Counted from the first letter of the stretch, positions 1-12,479 are shown. The stretch is 64,000 nucleotides of DNA from Scortum barcoo (GCA_023238725.1 CM041538.1:13328880-13392879); one strand, 5' to 3'. Translations and numbers: made by a program. Notes: generated by a model from the letters alone, not told the origin.

Positions 1-1037
1 CGCTTACAAGATCATGCCTGAGATTGCCACACTGGAAGTCCTTGAAATGTAATTGTACTCTATCCTGCTGTGGTACAATGTTGAACCATACACGACCTTA
101 TATTTCATAATCAAAGTGGGTCAGGGTTGTTAACTATGTCCTAACACATAAATATGGAGGATTAGGGTGCCGTTATTGCTTATTGAATAATGAGTTGCAC
201 AAGTGTAATGCATTCCTGAGCAGACATTATTGATTTGCTGTTACTCTCAAATCCATCCATAATTCATATTTAAGCTGCAGGCTCTTCCTTGATAGCGGAG
301 AAAATCCCGTTAAGGCACGAGCAGGGAGGCATCGGGAGTCGTGAAGCTGTAAGTGAAAACTGAAGCGACAGGAAATGAAAAGGGGAGCGGGGTAGCCAAT
401 CACCCGGCATTCCTACCAAGCGTGTACCAGGGGGTCCAGAGGTCAAAGGTGAGGGCTTTCTGGATGGCGAACACAGCTGCGTGCCAAGAGGAGCACACAA
501 AGACGCCTCAGCGTGACCCCCACAAGTCACCACTTCCACCGGGAGTTACCCATAACACATCTGGGCCTGATTCCCCCTAGCAGGCAGGTATTGTGGCAGA
601 ACAGAGGGCCTCCTTCTCTCTTATTTGTTTGTCATTTATTAACCTCATCCCAACCTCGCCGTGCCCTTCTCATTAGAGCTGCGATTGACAACTGGAAATG
701 CCAAACCCACCCTGAGATCCTGCACCAAATAACTATACTGGCAAAGCCTTGTTTCCAAAATGAAGAATAACGATTTATGCTAGGGGATGTTAAATATAAT
801 AATTATATGAATCTGTACTTGGTGCTGGGATAATGTTTGTTGGACTGTTAAAGTCAAAAACAATTAACCTAGATTATTACCAGTAAGTGCAGCCTACAAA
901 GTGAAGCATCTGTGTGCCTTTGCCTTTACATTGTCCCTTCAAATGTGTTAAGCATGTGATCTCGCCGGTGCTGTACCATAATGGTGGGCTGTATCATTCA
1001 TCATGGCATGACAAATCTGCACCAGTGCCATTAAGAC
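1..1037. other. Unique non-coding sequence
   Basis: Mixed-composition DNA with a GC-richer part at about 290-560, where overlapping short frames occur on both strands (89 codons minus, 75 codons plus). Frames open on both strands at once point to a stop-poor stretch rather than to a gene. No repeat family recognised. Confidence 0.4.
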
Positions 1038-1067
1038 AGAATCAATATTGTATTTCTGATTGATTCT
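1038..1067. repeat. Perfect 9-bp inverted repeat with TGATTGAT-like halves
   Basis: AGAATCAAT (1038-1046) and ATTGATTCT (1059-1067) are exact reverse complements around a 12-nt loop. Each half contains an ATTGAT core of the kind bound by PBX/HOX factors. A CCAATCAAAG string follows about 30 bp downstream. The inverted repeat is directly visible; any role is inference. Confidence 0.5.
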
Positions 1068-1242
1068 TTATTTAATGTGAGACAATTTGATGAGCCAATC
1101 AAAGTTTGTTCAGCTCTGAGAGACAAGACACAAAAGACTGATAATGTCTGACAAGGGATCAAACACATGATGAATTGCAAGGCGCTCATTTTTCAGATGA
1201 GATACCCTCCAGTCTAATGACTTTTGACCCCTAAGTCACCTC

Positions 1243-1375
1243 TTGGATTGTGTGTGTATTTGCGTGTGTGTTCACTTTAGAGAAAGGGCGAAGTGTTTTG
1301 TTGTGCTGCATGCGGCTGTCTGTTTTCTTGCATGTGTCCAAATGTGTGTCCCTGTGTCTGCACGCCTGCACGTGT
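1243..1375 (+). repeat. TG-rich degenerate low-complexity tract
   Basis: Interrupted TG runs (TGTGTGTGTA, GTGTGTGT, ATGTGTCC, TGTGTCTGC) extend over about 130 bp. This looks like a decayed (TG)n microsatellite. The 86-codon frame across it is cysteine- and valine-rich only because of TGT/GTG codons. Confidence 0.6.
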
Positions 1376-1766
1376 AACAGATTTGAAGAGGTCGGTTTAA
1401 TCTACCCCCCACCATCACCCCTTTGCTCCCTCATTACATGCACATTCTTCATTTGGCTTGATGGTAGAGTGCCTGTCCAACTTCTGTCCAAGACAGGGCT
1501 TAAGGTTTGAGAAACGTAATGGGATACGTCCCGAGAAGATGCTACAGCCCATCTGCCAGCACCAGTCAGACCAGTTTTGGTGATTCTCCTGCCAGTCCAT
1601 CAACATTTTAGTTCATTTGCATTCATTTTCACAAATAAGCATGTTTGAATATGGATTCAGACATATATGCAAATGCACTGACTGCAGAAGCATAAACACA
1701 TGCACATATTTACATGGGGGCATGTTTCACAGTATTTATATTTTTAATGTCTGTGCTGGAGTATAA

Positions 1767-1796
1767 GTGTGTCTGCGTGTGTGTGTGTGCGTGTGC
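1767..1796 (+). repeat. (GT)n microsatellite, interrupted
   Basis: Short GT run with single-base interruptions, ending in GCGTGTGC. It gives the Cys-Val-Cys-Val string in frames on this strand. Confidence 0.75.
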
Positions 1797-2117
1797 ACTT
1801 CCATCGTCCACCTCCTCAAACCTCGTCCTCTCTCTGGCTATGAATGCAGAGCAAGCCAATTTAGCAATAGTCACATCTCTCTCCCTCTCCTCAGCGGTAT
1901 TACCATAATATATTTTATTTATCAAACGGCCTGCCATGCATGTTCTCTCCCACCACCTGTTAGCGATGCACTCTCCATGCCACTGAATGCAAACGAGACC
2001 TTGGCCCCGCACGTAATTGAGCAACACGATGCATCTTCAAAGTATGCGCAGCAGATGTCTCTCATCTCCCGAGACCTTATCTGAGAGGAATGGATAAATA
2101 AGACATAGGCGTAGAAA

Positions 2118-2224
2118 TGGAGTTGGAGGTGGTGGTGAGGAGAGGAAGAAGGAGAAGAAGGGGGTGAGGAAGAAAGGGATGATGCTGAGCCTTTCCTGTC
2201 AGGCTGGGAAAAGAAAAGGGCAAG
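2118..2224 (+). repeat. Purine-rich tract (GGA/GAA)
   Basis: Almost uninterrupted A and G on the plus strand, including GGAGGTGGTGGTGAGGAG and AAGAAGGAGAAGAAGG. It accounts for the Ser/Pro-rich minus-strand frames at 1922-2337, which are therefore not gene evidence. Confidence 0.65.
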
Positions 2225-3154
2225 AGGAAACGTTGTGACTGCAGGGCAGAGTGTGAGAGTGCGCATGTGTTTTCTGTGTGTATGAGAATGAGACCCAAAA
2301 GATTATGATTGAGTGGTAAGTATATAAGTATATCCATGAACTATCCATATATGGGAATTCATATTACCACTTTAGGATTTACTCAGAACCAAATTATATG
2401 GAATATTCTTAATGATAAAACTATTAATGTTCTCAGAGTTAAGTTCTGATTTTGTCTGTTTTCCTTTCCAAAAGTGTTTATACCTGACCTGAATGACCAC
2501 ACTCGAAGGTGGAGTGAAAAGTCGCCATATAGGCAAGACGTAATGTTGTCTCAATATGGTGATAACGGTGCACAGTTTTTACACAGTCCCTCTAGAAGAT
2601 ATTCACAGTGTAGATCTTGATTGTTCACATGATAAGTGAATAGTAAACAAAAAACAGAGATAGCGAGATGAGTTAAAAGTAGTTTCTAATCTTGGTCTGC
2701 TCTTGTGAATCTCACTCAGTCCATTCTCAGATGTGGAGTTAGTGATGATTTACAGATTACAGCTCAGATTATTTTGTGCTTAGTAGCTTTGCCTTTAATG
2801 AACTTCCATAAAATACAAAAGGGTTATTACAGGAGCCCCTTTAATACAGTCACTGCATTATTTATATATAAAATCCTGCACTTTGATGTCTTATAAATAC
2901 TTTCATTCTAAAGTGAGACATCTGCTTTTGGGTTTTACCCAATTCTGCTTGTGTGTTGCGGCAAACGCGATACTGTAAAGGAGTATTTGATACAGACAAA
3001 ATAAACAATCTGTACTTTCTGTCTGCTGTTATGTCTGAGATATTTGCTTTGTTTGATCTAACTTGTAGATCTTTTTTTTTTTTCGCAAAGCAAATGTCAT
3101 CTCTCTCCCTTAGGCTTCTCTCTGCTGCTTTGAAGAGATATTAAGGGTATGGCT
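2225..3154. other. AT-rich unique sequence
   Basis: AT-rich DNA with short TATATA strings (about 2320-2350 and 2860-2880) and a T-run at 3070-3083. No gene, interspersed repeat or regulatory block stands out. Confidence 0.4.
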
Positions 3155-3460
3155 ATTCCTAGTGGTGCGTCTCGACAGTATCTTGGAAGCTTGCTGGGTA
3201 TGTGGAAGGGTAAATTAGCAATTATAAGGCTGGTTCGCATCATCTGAGCATGGATGGAGTAAGCAAAATCCTGCCGCTGTCTCATTAACGTCCAGCCAGG
3301 GAGATGGAAACAAACAGGGAGTCTGGGGGTTACCCTGGGTGAGAATTTATCAATGACATGCTCTCTCTCGATGGCGACGAGGTATTAATGAGCTTCTAAC
3401 GCCAATGAGAGCTAATTATCAGCCTTCTGGAAGGAATGAAGGAAATAAAAAACAAATGGA
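3155..3460. promoter_or_regulatory. Candidate conserved non-coding element
   Basis: Balanced composition with scattered CpGs in AT-rich surroundings, no simple repeats, and several homeodomain-type cores close together: AATTAGCAATTA near 3215, ATTAATGAG near 3385, GCTAATTATC near 3412. This texture is typical of teleost developmental enhancers. I have no alignment, so conservation is inferred from motif density only, and a chance cluster is possible. Confidence 0.28.
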
Positions 3461-3719
3461 GGGGACATCGGACAAGCAGAGAGAAAGGAGGATGTTTCTG
3501 CAGTGATATGCGAAGATCAAAAAAATGTCACCGCTTGCCACATTGATATTTTCACAGGCACAAGCGGCAAAGTGGAAAGGCGCCAAACCGTCATCAATTA
3601 ACTGTCAGATAGTGTGTAGACGATCATTAAAGCACACTCAAACTCAAGAAAGCTTCACAAATACACACTTTTCACACATTACACACATTTTAAACATACT
3701 TATGAGATGTTGACAAGTC

Positions 3720-3736
3720 TTTTTTTTTTTTTTTTT
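3720..3736. repeat. Poly(T) run, 17 nt
   Basis: Uninterrupted T homopolymer. No recognisable retroposed sequence lies on either side, so it is listed as a simple repeat and not as a tail. Confidence 0.8.
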
Positions 3737-4584
3737 CTGTCAACGCTCTACCCATTCCGCCTACACAACCCCGTCGACTTGGTGCATTAATCAACAGTGT
3801 GGTTTCTAACAAAATAGTGGAGGAACTGTTGGAGCTCAAATGAGCACTTTTGGTATCATTTAAATTGGCTTTATTCTAGCTTTGATGCAGTAGATGAGTA
3901 GAAGACAAGTCTGTTAACTTAAAAAGTGCAATCCACTGGGAAGTTCTCACCAAGAGGCTTTATTACAACACAAGGGATTCCTTTAATTATGTGCTTTCAG
4001 TTCTGATGCTCCTTTAATAATCTTAAAAATAAATATGCTCCTGTCCAATAATTTTACTGGTCTACAACAACTAGAGGTTCACATCAAATCATCAATTGTC
4101 ATTAGACTTTGGCTTCAAGTTTAATAACCCATAGAAGTATATTCCACAGAAAGAAATTTGCAATAGGAAACATAAAGTATTGGCAATCTGTGGAAGGAAA
4201 ACTTGACTAAGAGCTCTATATTTGAATACAAGCCTGTTTTATTGAAGGGATTGTGCATATTCTCGCTATGACCTTATCCCCATAGTCACATAAAACCGTT
4301 TTCATGGCAATTTGAATAGTAAGAATGTTACCTTCATTTGGGATGAGCCAAATATTATTCTGTTTTCAATGGTGTCGTATAGATTAAGTCGTAAGAAGTC
4401 CAAAAGTGTCCTGTCTTTCTTAAGAGCAATTAAAAAGGCAGCTAGACTTTCTAACCCACAAGCCTTTCTCCATTCCCTTTGGTCAGAAGAACAGAGCACA
4501 GCGGCGCGCAGATAAATCTTCAATGGCACACAACTCGGCCGGTGGAAATTGCTTTCAGTACCGTCATGAAATTGAACGGAGTCG
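3737..4584. other. AT-rich unique sequence
   Basis: AT-rich, with ordinary short frames. The 125-codon minus frame (4302-4679) overlaps a plus frame (4312-4515) and has no domain. Nothing else supported. Confidence 0.35.
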
Positions 4585-4603
4585 CTCGGCTTTGAACGCC
4601 GAG
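4585..4603. repeat. GC-rich hairpin, 6-bp stem
   Basis: CTCGGC (4585-4590) and GCCGAG (4598-4603) pair perfectly around TTTGAAC. It stands out because the stem is entirely GC-rich with two CpGs in an AT-rich region. Too short to be called a terminator or a structured RNA. Confidence 0.4.
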
Positions 4604-5991
4604 TTTGGGCTGAAAAACATTTGAATATAAACACGAAGCAAAGTTTGGAACTTCTCTGTGAGAGGATTAAAGCAATCATTAGCCCACAGTTTTTTTTTTC
4701 CTAAGCTCTCAGTAAGGTTGGCTATCACACTCCACTAATAAATCAGCCAATTACACAGTGGTAAGAAGGGTGTGGGGGATTACTGTTCATTAGGAAGCAC
4801 TGGAAGCGTTTACTGATGCTGAGACAATAGACAAGCTAAGCCCCACCCTAAAGCATGTCACTCTAAACAAAGGCACATGATAATAACTTAACCGACTGAT
4901 AGCAGGCCAGGCTGAGGCCTTTGTGGCTTCTGACAGCCTCTCTTCTCTTCATTTAATATAAAACCACAAGGGTCATTTAGAGCCAGAGAGAATGCACTTG
5001 AGGCTGGTACAATGGGGAGCCAGGCCACATGAAAGCACGGCATCGCGGCTGTGACTGCAGCACCCACACTTCTAGACACACAACAATGCTCCAGCTGTGC
5101 CTGAAAACGTCCCACGTACCACAGCGATAATACCAAGGGCACCGTCTTTGTCCTTTCATTCCCCAGCACTTGTGTCTTCCAACATTTTCTAATTAAGAGC
5201 CACAGAACCGATTCCATATGTACGCCGGCAGAGTGGGGATATACAGCAGGAAGCTCAGTAGCTACGCTATCTGTTCGGCAATTCTGACTTAAAGCCCGTT
5301 ATTTATGGAACACAGTGTCGACAGTGGCGCTTAGCCCGAGACTCTGAGTCAGGAAACAATGTCAGACGCTGGTTACATCAGAGACGGTTTGTGCAGAAGG
5401 AGGTTTTTTTTTTTCAAACGCATCGCAGATAATAAGAGGATTCCTCAAATCATAACAACAAGCATGGAGATGGAGCTCGAGAAAGTGACAGAAAGAATCC
5501 AACCAGCGGATGGTTGATGGCAGATCAATTGAAGTGTCGAAGTGAACTCTGGATGCCCTCCAAGTTTCCCTTTCTACTCATTATAGAGGCTTTGTCTGTG
5601 TATTTTGCTTTTTTCAAACCATAACTCCAGGACAGGTTTGCTATAAGCGCGTGTGCTGTTTTCAGCGTTGCTCTACTTCAGATATATGAGCTAAGGATAC
5701 AGAAAACATACATCAGGTGAAACTATCCAGACGTTTTCAAAACAGGGAGACCATTATGTATTTATTAGATGATGGGAGAAAAAAAAACAACTCATCCAAA
5801 GTTATTTACATAACATTTTGTCATCTCACACCGGAATTCCCCTTCTTCGAACATCCCACAAATTAAAAAGAAAAGTGCCCGCGCAGTATTTACACAATTT
5901 ACAAGTCAAATTACTTCGAGTGAAACACTTAATTAGACTTGTAGATGCAGTAGCATGATAGCACCTCATTTTACTTTGTAGAACAAACATA

Positions 5992-6034
5992 AGCCATTTA
6001 GTAGACGCTTTTATTCATGGGGCCTTACAAGCAA
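5992..6034 (+). mobile_element. Fragment of a widespread fish interspersed repeat
   Basis: The string CATTTAGTAGACGCTTTTAT, followed by a GCCTTACAAGCAACA-like continuation, resembles a motif that I recall as very common in fish genomes (CATTTAGCAGACGCTTTTAT then CTTACA). The family (SINE-like or DNA-transposon-derived) is not assigned. Only about 40 bp are recognisable, so this would be a short relic. Confidence 0.45.
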
Positions 6035-7050
6035 CAGGACATACATTATCCTGAAACCTTAGTGTTTCACTCGCTCACCTTACTTAAACTACATCCCCGT
6101 TGTTTTACAGGTGCACTTACCTGCAGGTAAACAGGCCAAGAGGCATTTACTGTCCCTTTTACGGAGCCTTATACCCTGGAAAGGGTCCTTTCAGAAGGGA
6201 AAGAAGCTGAATGGTTGCCGTGTCTCTGTTTTCCCCCGTGGAGCCAACTACTGCACTCACAGGTGGGGTCATGTTCTTAGCAGACAGTACAAGATGTTAC
6301 CTAATACTGCAAGACCACACAACATCAGCGTCTCTCAGAAAAGAGCGGATAAAGCCAGGACACTAGCAGAGCACATTAGCAACGGCGAAAACATGAAGAT
6401 GTTAATTATTGGCGGAGCTAGAATTTCAAGCGCTGCTCTCCGAGGTATTTCCATGGTCTTCCGCCTTTATCAGGTTCTGAATAGAGATGAGATGATAGAT
6501 GAAAAAAAGGTCATGATCCACATGATCCAAACTCGGTGCTGTACCAGGGGATTCTTTTATTTAAATCACATTATCTCATATTTTGCACACATGAACTAAA
6601 GATAATGAGCCTCTCTGTAAAGACATCTTTGTCCTTGCCAGCACGGCCGTGTACAAGTGCACACACTCATGTACGCAAGCGAAGATGAAAGCGCACATAA
6701 TTCTTGCTTTCAGACATTTGGGGAAAGCATTTGGACCATAAGTAAAACAGGCCGTGTCAGAGGTGATGAGTATATTATGGCTCCCAGAAGACTATAGGGC
6801 CCACGTGCCCATGTCAAAGCAGACAAATAGTCCCTGACCAGACCAGGCCACATTCCTTTCTGCTTGACATTTTGCTATAATATCTTACGCAACTTGGATA
6901 TTGTCGCTTTTAGATCTTGGTTTACAGTTTCCCACAGGCAACTCATCATAGCTCTGCTTCTATTTTATTTCATTTAGCCAAGATGTCAGACTGACAGTTA
7001 TAGGGAAAACACAAGGATCAACTCAAACAAAAAAATACTGTAAAAAAAAG
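6035..7050. other. Unique sequence holding the longest open frame; judged non-coding
   Basis: The frame at 6111-6599 (plus, 162 codons) is the longest in the window. Its product is a basic, compositionally ordinary peptide rich in Arg, Lys and His, with no signal peptide, membrane segment, zinc-finger spacing or recognisable motif. No promoter, partner frame or splice structure supports it. I treat it as a chance frame. Confidence 0.4.
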
Positions 7051-7081
7051 TGTATACATATATACATACACTATATATATT

Positions 7082-7146
<65 letters not shown>
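7051..7146. repeat. (TA)n microsatellite
   Basis: About 29 uninterrupted TA units (7085-7142), preceded by a degenerate TATACATA/TATATAT lead-in from 7051. Self-complementary and prone to cruciform formation and length polymorphism. Confidence 0.95.
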
Positions 7147-7148
<2 letters not shown>

Positions 7149-9339
7149 ATCACCAAACACTTCATTGTGTGTTAGCTCTTACACGTATGGTTTATGTGGT
7201 AATTTGAAATAGCTGCTGTCATGCAAAGAAGTTGCAACCTTTGTCTCTGCTCATTTCAACTGCCTGTCCCTTACTGGTTGTTGTCCCATAATGCTGCATA
7301 CCAGTTTGCCACCTCTCATAGAAAAACCATAAAAGCAAGATTAAATTATAGAGAACACATCAGGCCAATCATGTTTAATTTTTACACACTCAAACAAAGA
7401 GTACATTTCCTTAAAATGTCCCTGATTAGCCTTGCTGAACACTCTACACCCTCAGATTATTGTGTTGAGGTGCTCCTCAGCAAGGCAACTGACCGTGAAT
7501 GGCTTGAATGGAGTTTCTACATGGCTGCCAGTCGACAAGCCAGATGTATTAAGCAGCTGCCAGGTGTGAATACACAGTAAGTCTATATAGTAAGTGAGTA
7601 CATTGGAAGTGGTACTCTGTGAGGTAGAATGATACTGCTGTAAAGATAAAATGAAATGTCATTACAGTCTATACCAGATGGTAAGTATGTGGTCATATTT
7701 GGTCTGCCATACAAATTCAGAAGCAAAAACAAACAAAAGCTCTGTATAAAGCCAGACATCTCGCAATGTATTAATGCAGCTATTCTTCAAGCATCTAGGG
7801 TCTGTTTACCAAGAAAGAATGGTTGATTAGTCCAGCATGTGGGGTCTACAGTTTAGCTTTCATTACAAAACGATTGTGTAAAATATTAAAAAGCCCACAC
7901 GTTCTATGCAAAAATGGAGAAAAAAAAAGAAGTGGCATGTATAATTTATAAGAACAATTCCATTTCTAAACATTTCTTCTTTATGTCTTCATATCATGGC
8001 TGGTTTGCACAGCTACCAGCGTGGGTCTGTTTAACTGTAGCTTGCATGGCTTCATTCTGCTCTGACACTAACCAGTAGTGTAATACACAAATTTGAAAAA
8101 ATACAGCATAAAAGTATATAAAATGTACTCTAGAAAGAGAAAAGTAATGTTGTATTTAATGAATCAAAAGTTTCTTGTAAAACTTTAAATAGACAAATAT
8201 ATTGAAATTTTCCTTTAATCGGTATTAAAGTAATTTACTGATACAGAACTTATTATTGGACCATATTTTGAACAGCTAAACCAAAAGTGTGCTTTTGACA
8301 TAGCACATGAAAGCACATAAGAAGTGTTGAAATTCACTGGAAGTTCACTGTGATAGAGAAATACATGTGGATGATACGTTCAATATGTAAAAATATATAA
8401 CTTTTTCACTTGGCAGTCTTCTACCTTCTCCCTCTGTAATAATTTATGATGGAGTGTTATCTCTCCTGTCATGTTTCCCCTCAGTGGACTCACCATTCTT
8501 TTCCTGTGAGTTTTAATAAAATACTACTATAGCCAAAAAGGTAAGGCTATCCCCTTACCTCCTAAATGCAAACCAGACAATATAAATTTGAATGTGAAAA
8601 TCTATAAATCCCATTTGGATTGGGTAAATTATGAGGCCTTGTGCCTCTGGCCTGCAAGCCGGTGTCCATTCTCCCAGATGGAGAAAGCTTTTCCCTGGCA
8701 CTAATGTTGGTGCCCTGCTTTGGCCCCTTTGAACCTACACCCACAGTGAACTGCTAAGCCAGCTCTGGATGAATAGACTAAGCATGAGGGTCCCCAGGTT
8801 TTCCTCTTAAAAACCCTAAAATACCTCAAATGACACAGTTCAAAGACTTGAAATATGATCATCTGGCAACAAGCACCTTCATAAAGTGAGGGCGGTTAGA
8901 GAAATTATATATTTTTTTTTTTAAAATCGACATTTCCTGCTTATTTCCACATCTGCAGTCTACTAATGACATTAACATTCATTTATAGATTGTATGTACA
9001 ATTTGTCTATCGGTCTTCACACTGGAAACACTGCTAACAGGGACAGTGTGCTGTTGCTCCCTAAAAAGGTCCTTAAGTGCTCATTTATAACCACTAATTG
9101 TTTAATTAGCTACTGTCATGTTCCACTCACCCATGGATGCTGTTCTCCCCTTTATCTGGGGAAGGAAAATGTTTCATGCTTCAAAAAAACAATTTCCTAA
9201 ACAATTTCATGACTTTGCTGGTCCTGTTTTGAGTGGACAATCACACCAGATCTCCTATAGCGCCAAAGTAGAAGGATCCCAATCAGTTTAATTTAAAGTA
9301 TTTACATTGTGACCCAAATAAGTAACCTGTGTGTTTGAC
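7147..9339. other. AT-rich unique sequence
   Basis: About 2.2 kb, AT-rich, with small A- and T-runs (7919-7928, 8910-8922). A 119-codon plus frame at 7221-7580 has no domain. No interspersed repeat recognised. Confidence 0.35.
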
Positions 9340-9500
9340 GCCTCTCTGCCCTTTCGTCTAATGTGGCCGACGAATTACTTGACATCAACTGCTCCTGTTT
9401 AGGTGATTGGTTGCTCAGAGAAGGAAGCTAGTTATTGGCTTGACATTTGTATGTAAGTTTGTATGGGGTCAAAGGTCGGGGTCGGCACCTCTCACTGCAT
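9340..9500. promoter_or_regulatory. Candidate regulatory block with nuclear-receptor half-sites
   Basis: GGGTCA (9466-9471), one spacer A, then AGGTCG (9473-9478) forms a DR1-type nuclear-receptor element (RXR, COUP-TF/NR2F or HNF4 class). A third half-site, GGGTCG (9479-9484), follows directly. Upstream lie GATTGG and ATTGGC (inverted CCAAT strings) at about 9403-9440 and a GAATTACTTGA homeodomain-like string near 9372. The motifs are visible; occupancy and conservation are inference. Confidence 0.35.
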
Positions 9501-9854
9501 TTTTGTTTAACCACCTCAGTCACATAAACGCACGGGATGGGGAAAGCTGATAGGGGCATTTGACATGACAGAGTAACGTATAAAAGTCTGAACGTGACCT
9601 CTGGAACATGGGGTCATAAACACTTTATGCTCTGTGTACGTGTAAGAGAGAGCCAAAAAAAAGGATTGGTGGAAATATTGAAGCCTATGCCTTGCACATG
9701 AAAGATTTCTTTGCGCTCCTGGGAATCAGCTCGGTCAAGGCGTGGCAGTGAAATGTGTGCTTCTTGAGTGCTTGACCCAGAGCAGGACTTGGAAGTGCAG
9801 TATTTATTTTTTCACTTACAGTGCAGACTTGTAGCATGTCAGAAGCCAAGAGGT

Positions 9855-9873
9855 AAAAATAAAAATAAAAATA
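9855..9873. repeat. (AAAAAT)3 short tandem repeat
   Basis: Three consecutive A5T units. Confidence 0.8.
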
Positions 9874-10092
9874 ACAGCATTTGTTGACATATTTGCTGTG
9901 CATTTGGGGAAGACGTCTCCTTAAAACACACATCTCGGTCTTCCCAGAAAAAAAGTGAAGTTAAGAAATGAGTCCCACCCCTACGTGATGAGAAAGTGTG
10001 TTGCTCAGGCATATAGGTATGAGACACAGCCTGCAACGTAACCCTCTGTAGCCTTGTCCTGTAAGCACTGTCCATGTATAACTTTATAACCA

Positions 10093-10116
10093 TGAGCTTA
10101 GATAAAACTAAGCTCA
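10093..10116. repeat. Perfect 9-bp hairpin
   Basis: TGAGCTTAG (10093-10101) and CTAAGCTCA (10108-10116) pair exactly around ATAAAA. No flanking structure extends the stem, so no RNA gene is proposed. Confidence 0.5.
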
Positions 10117-10848
10117 AAACTGGAGAAGCGAGATAAGAGCAGTTGTAGTCACACAGCTGAGAAAGAATGTGATTAACAAAAGTTTTGAAGTCAAAAAGTG
10201 CAGCAGAAACCAGCCAAAATGCTAAAACTCCTCCTGGTCTTCCCGAGCAAATGGGAATCTGAAGTAATTCATTATATATAATCAAAAAGATGCCCATACA
10301 CTAAATTACCTTGGTGCAAATGCACAACAATGACCAAAGGATTTGTTCAAGCCAGTCTCTTTTAGCAATTTGCAAAGAAATCCCAAAAAATTAATCCACC
10401 AAGGAAACGGAGGGGAGAAAAAAAAATCAAATCAAGCACTTCACAGAACAGCAGTAAATAATGAAAGTATAACACATCTCCAACTAAGAACAAAGCAGCA
10501 GCTAAAGATGCTCCTCCATGCGTTAAATTGCTAATGTCAAACTGAAAAAGAAGTTGGTTACCACTTTTTAAAGCAGGAGCTCCACATAACCAAAAGTAAA
10601 GCAAGTAAAAATGGACTTGATTAGATACTGAAGTCAAAGTCATGTTGTCTTATAAATACACAGATGGTGAATGTATGTTGAGAGATGCTGTTCAATCTAT
10701 AGTCATGTCACGCACGTCTCCTTTGTATCACTGTATATCAAGGGTACGGATTACTGTAAATGTAAAATCATGTTAATATATTATACTTGATGATGGATTA
10801 TGATTCAGATTCAGACCCCTGAGAAATGAAGGCAGATGAGTCTTACAG

Positions 10849-10864
10849 TTTTTTTTTTTTTTTT
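10849..10864. repeat. Poly(T) run, 16 nt
   Basis: Uninterrupted T homopolymer followed by an AAGAT/AAGATAA-rich stretch (10865-10895). No retroposon body recognised. Confidence 0.8.
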
Positions 10865-11039
10865 AAGATTAATAAGATGATAAGATAAGAAGATAAATGT
10901 TTTGCCCTTGAGAAAGTTTTTGTTTTGTTTATAACTTTTACGTTTATGGGTTACAGCCTAAAAGTTGACCTATAATTAATTTAACGTAAAGGAACTTAAT
11001 AACATCTTCATCATGACGTCTACAGTATATATTTCCATG

Positions 11040-11330
11040 CCATTTAATCACAGAGTCAAACGTTCCTGCTGAATAAGCGGGCCCATATTAATAATTTTAT
11101 TCCATAACTTTCATCTGCGTATTACCGTATCTACAGCAGCTTCGGATGCATGATGAGTATGTCAGGTCCGGCCCACTACATTTTTAAAGATAAAAATCGA
11201 CTAGTGTCTGTTCATGAATCATTTATATTAAATCCTACTGCCTGCTGAAAGTTGCCTCCAGAGAAGCAGATGCTGCTGGGTAATAACGAGGCTGAATTCC
11301 TGGGCAGACATGGAGCTGGAGGACAGCATG
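11040..11330. promoter_or_regulatory. Candidate conserved non-coding element
   Basis: Low-repeat block with dense homeodomain-like cores (ATTAATAATTTTATT near 11087, GTAATAACGAGG near 11280) and an AGATAAAAATCGA string near 11187, mixed with CpG-containing segments. It resembles enhancer sequence near vertebrate developmental genes. No alignment was possible, so this is inference. Confidence 0.28.
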
Positions 11331-11488
11331 AGCTCTCTTTATGTTCCTACAAGCATATGATCAAGGTATGACCTGTAACTGCCAGATGACAGGGTGGTAT
11401 TAGTTAACCGGAGGTGCCTCTGCGTGTCTGTGTGTGTGTGAGATCGGAAACATTTCAGAGTTGTGGTGCTGCTTAAGCCGAAGCCGTC

Positions 11489-11595
11489 GGCCTCTCTCGT
11501 GCCCTCTCTCATTTTCGTTCTCGTTCTCACTTCCTCCCTCCGTTTCTCACTTTCTCTCTCTCTCTCTGCTCGTCTCCGTCTCCCCGTGTCTCCGT
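11489..11595 (+). repeat. Pyrimidine-rich (TC)n tract
   Basis: CT-rich stretch with a pure TC core at 11553-11567. The 136-codon minus frame over it (11339-11749) is Arg/Glu-rich purely because of GAGA codons. Confidence 0.7.
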
Positions 11596-12479
11596 TCTGA
11601 CAGTAAGTCTTGTAATTACTTGGGCAGCGGTCTGTTGGCTGGGGCTTTGCCTGGAGCGCTGTGCTAGCCACGGATAACGACAGAGCTCCGGCATCCGAAG
11701 CAAACAAAAACACACCAGTCCAGTCCATTTCAATATCACTAATGCACATGGTTAGTTTAGTTAGGTTTTGGCGAAAGGGAGGAAGATATCAAACCCCCAA
11801 GTAATTTCCAATCAATTGCCCCCTTGTTAATATATATTTTTTTTACACATCGTGGGCCCAGCTGGTCAAATATCAGCCACCCACTAATTTAATCAGAAAG
11901 AATATTTCACTTCACTAGTCATCTGACATGCTTAAAGCACATTTGCCAGCTAACAAACATTTTCATTTTCAGCTCTGAGGCACCATGAATTACTGGCTAG
12001 CTAAGGTCAGAGATGGCTAACTTGGCTGTCAGTAAGCATCAGTTTCAGGGAGCAAACTTTTTTTTTTCTATTTATGAGATTTTGCACAAGTGACGGTTAA
12101 CTTGAAATATCTGTAGGTCTGTTTTAAAATTTGATTTAATTATATTGCAGCTATTACTCATGAATTTGTCTATAGTGTGAATCGCTATCATCCTGAGTTA
12201 AACATGTATTTTTTTAGGATGTTAAATAAAAAACAACCCTGCTGAAACACCATTTCACTTCAGAAAAAAAAGCAAAGACAACTGGACTGGATAAAGCATG
12301 GATTTAATGAAGGAAAAACTGGAATCAGAAAGAAAAAAAAAAGAAACAAATTCTAGCAAGCTTAATACTGAAACCAGGTCACAGGTATGATGACAACTGC
12401 AGAGACTTGGAACAAAAAATATGAGCTAAACTTCTTAACTCTGAACCTACTAAAATCCATTTTTCATGATGCGCAGAAT

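Noticed and set aside
6111..6599. Longest open frame (162 codons, plus)
   Set aside because: No domain, no membrane or signal segment, ordinary composition and no partner. Length is within chance for 64 kb on six frames.
7051..7146. Origin-like or cruciform element
   Set aside because: A plain (TA)n microsatellite explains it fully.
9839..10297. 152-codon minus-strand frame with hydrophobic stretches
   Set aside because: The Phe/Leu-rich end comes from the (AAAAAT)n repeat read in reverse. No recognisable protein family.
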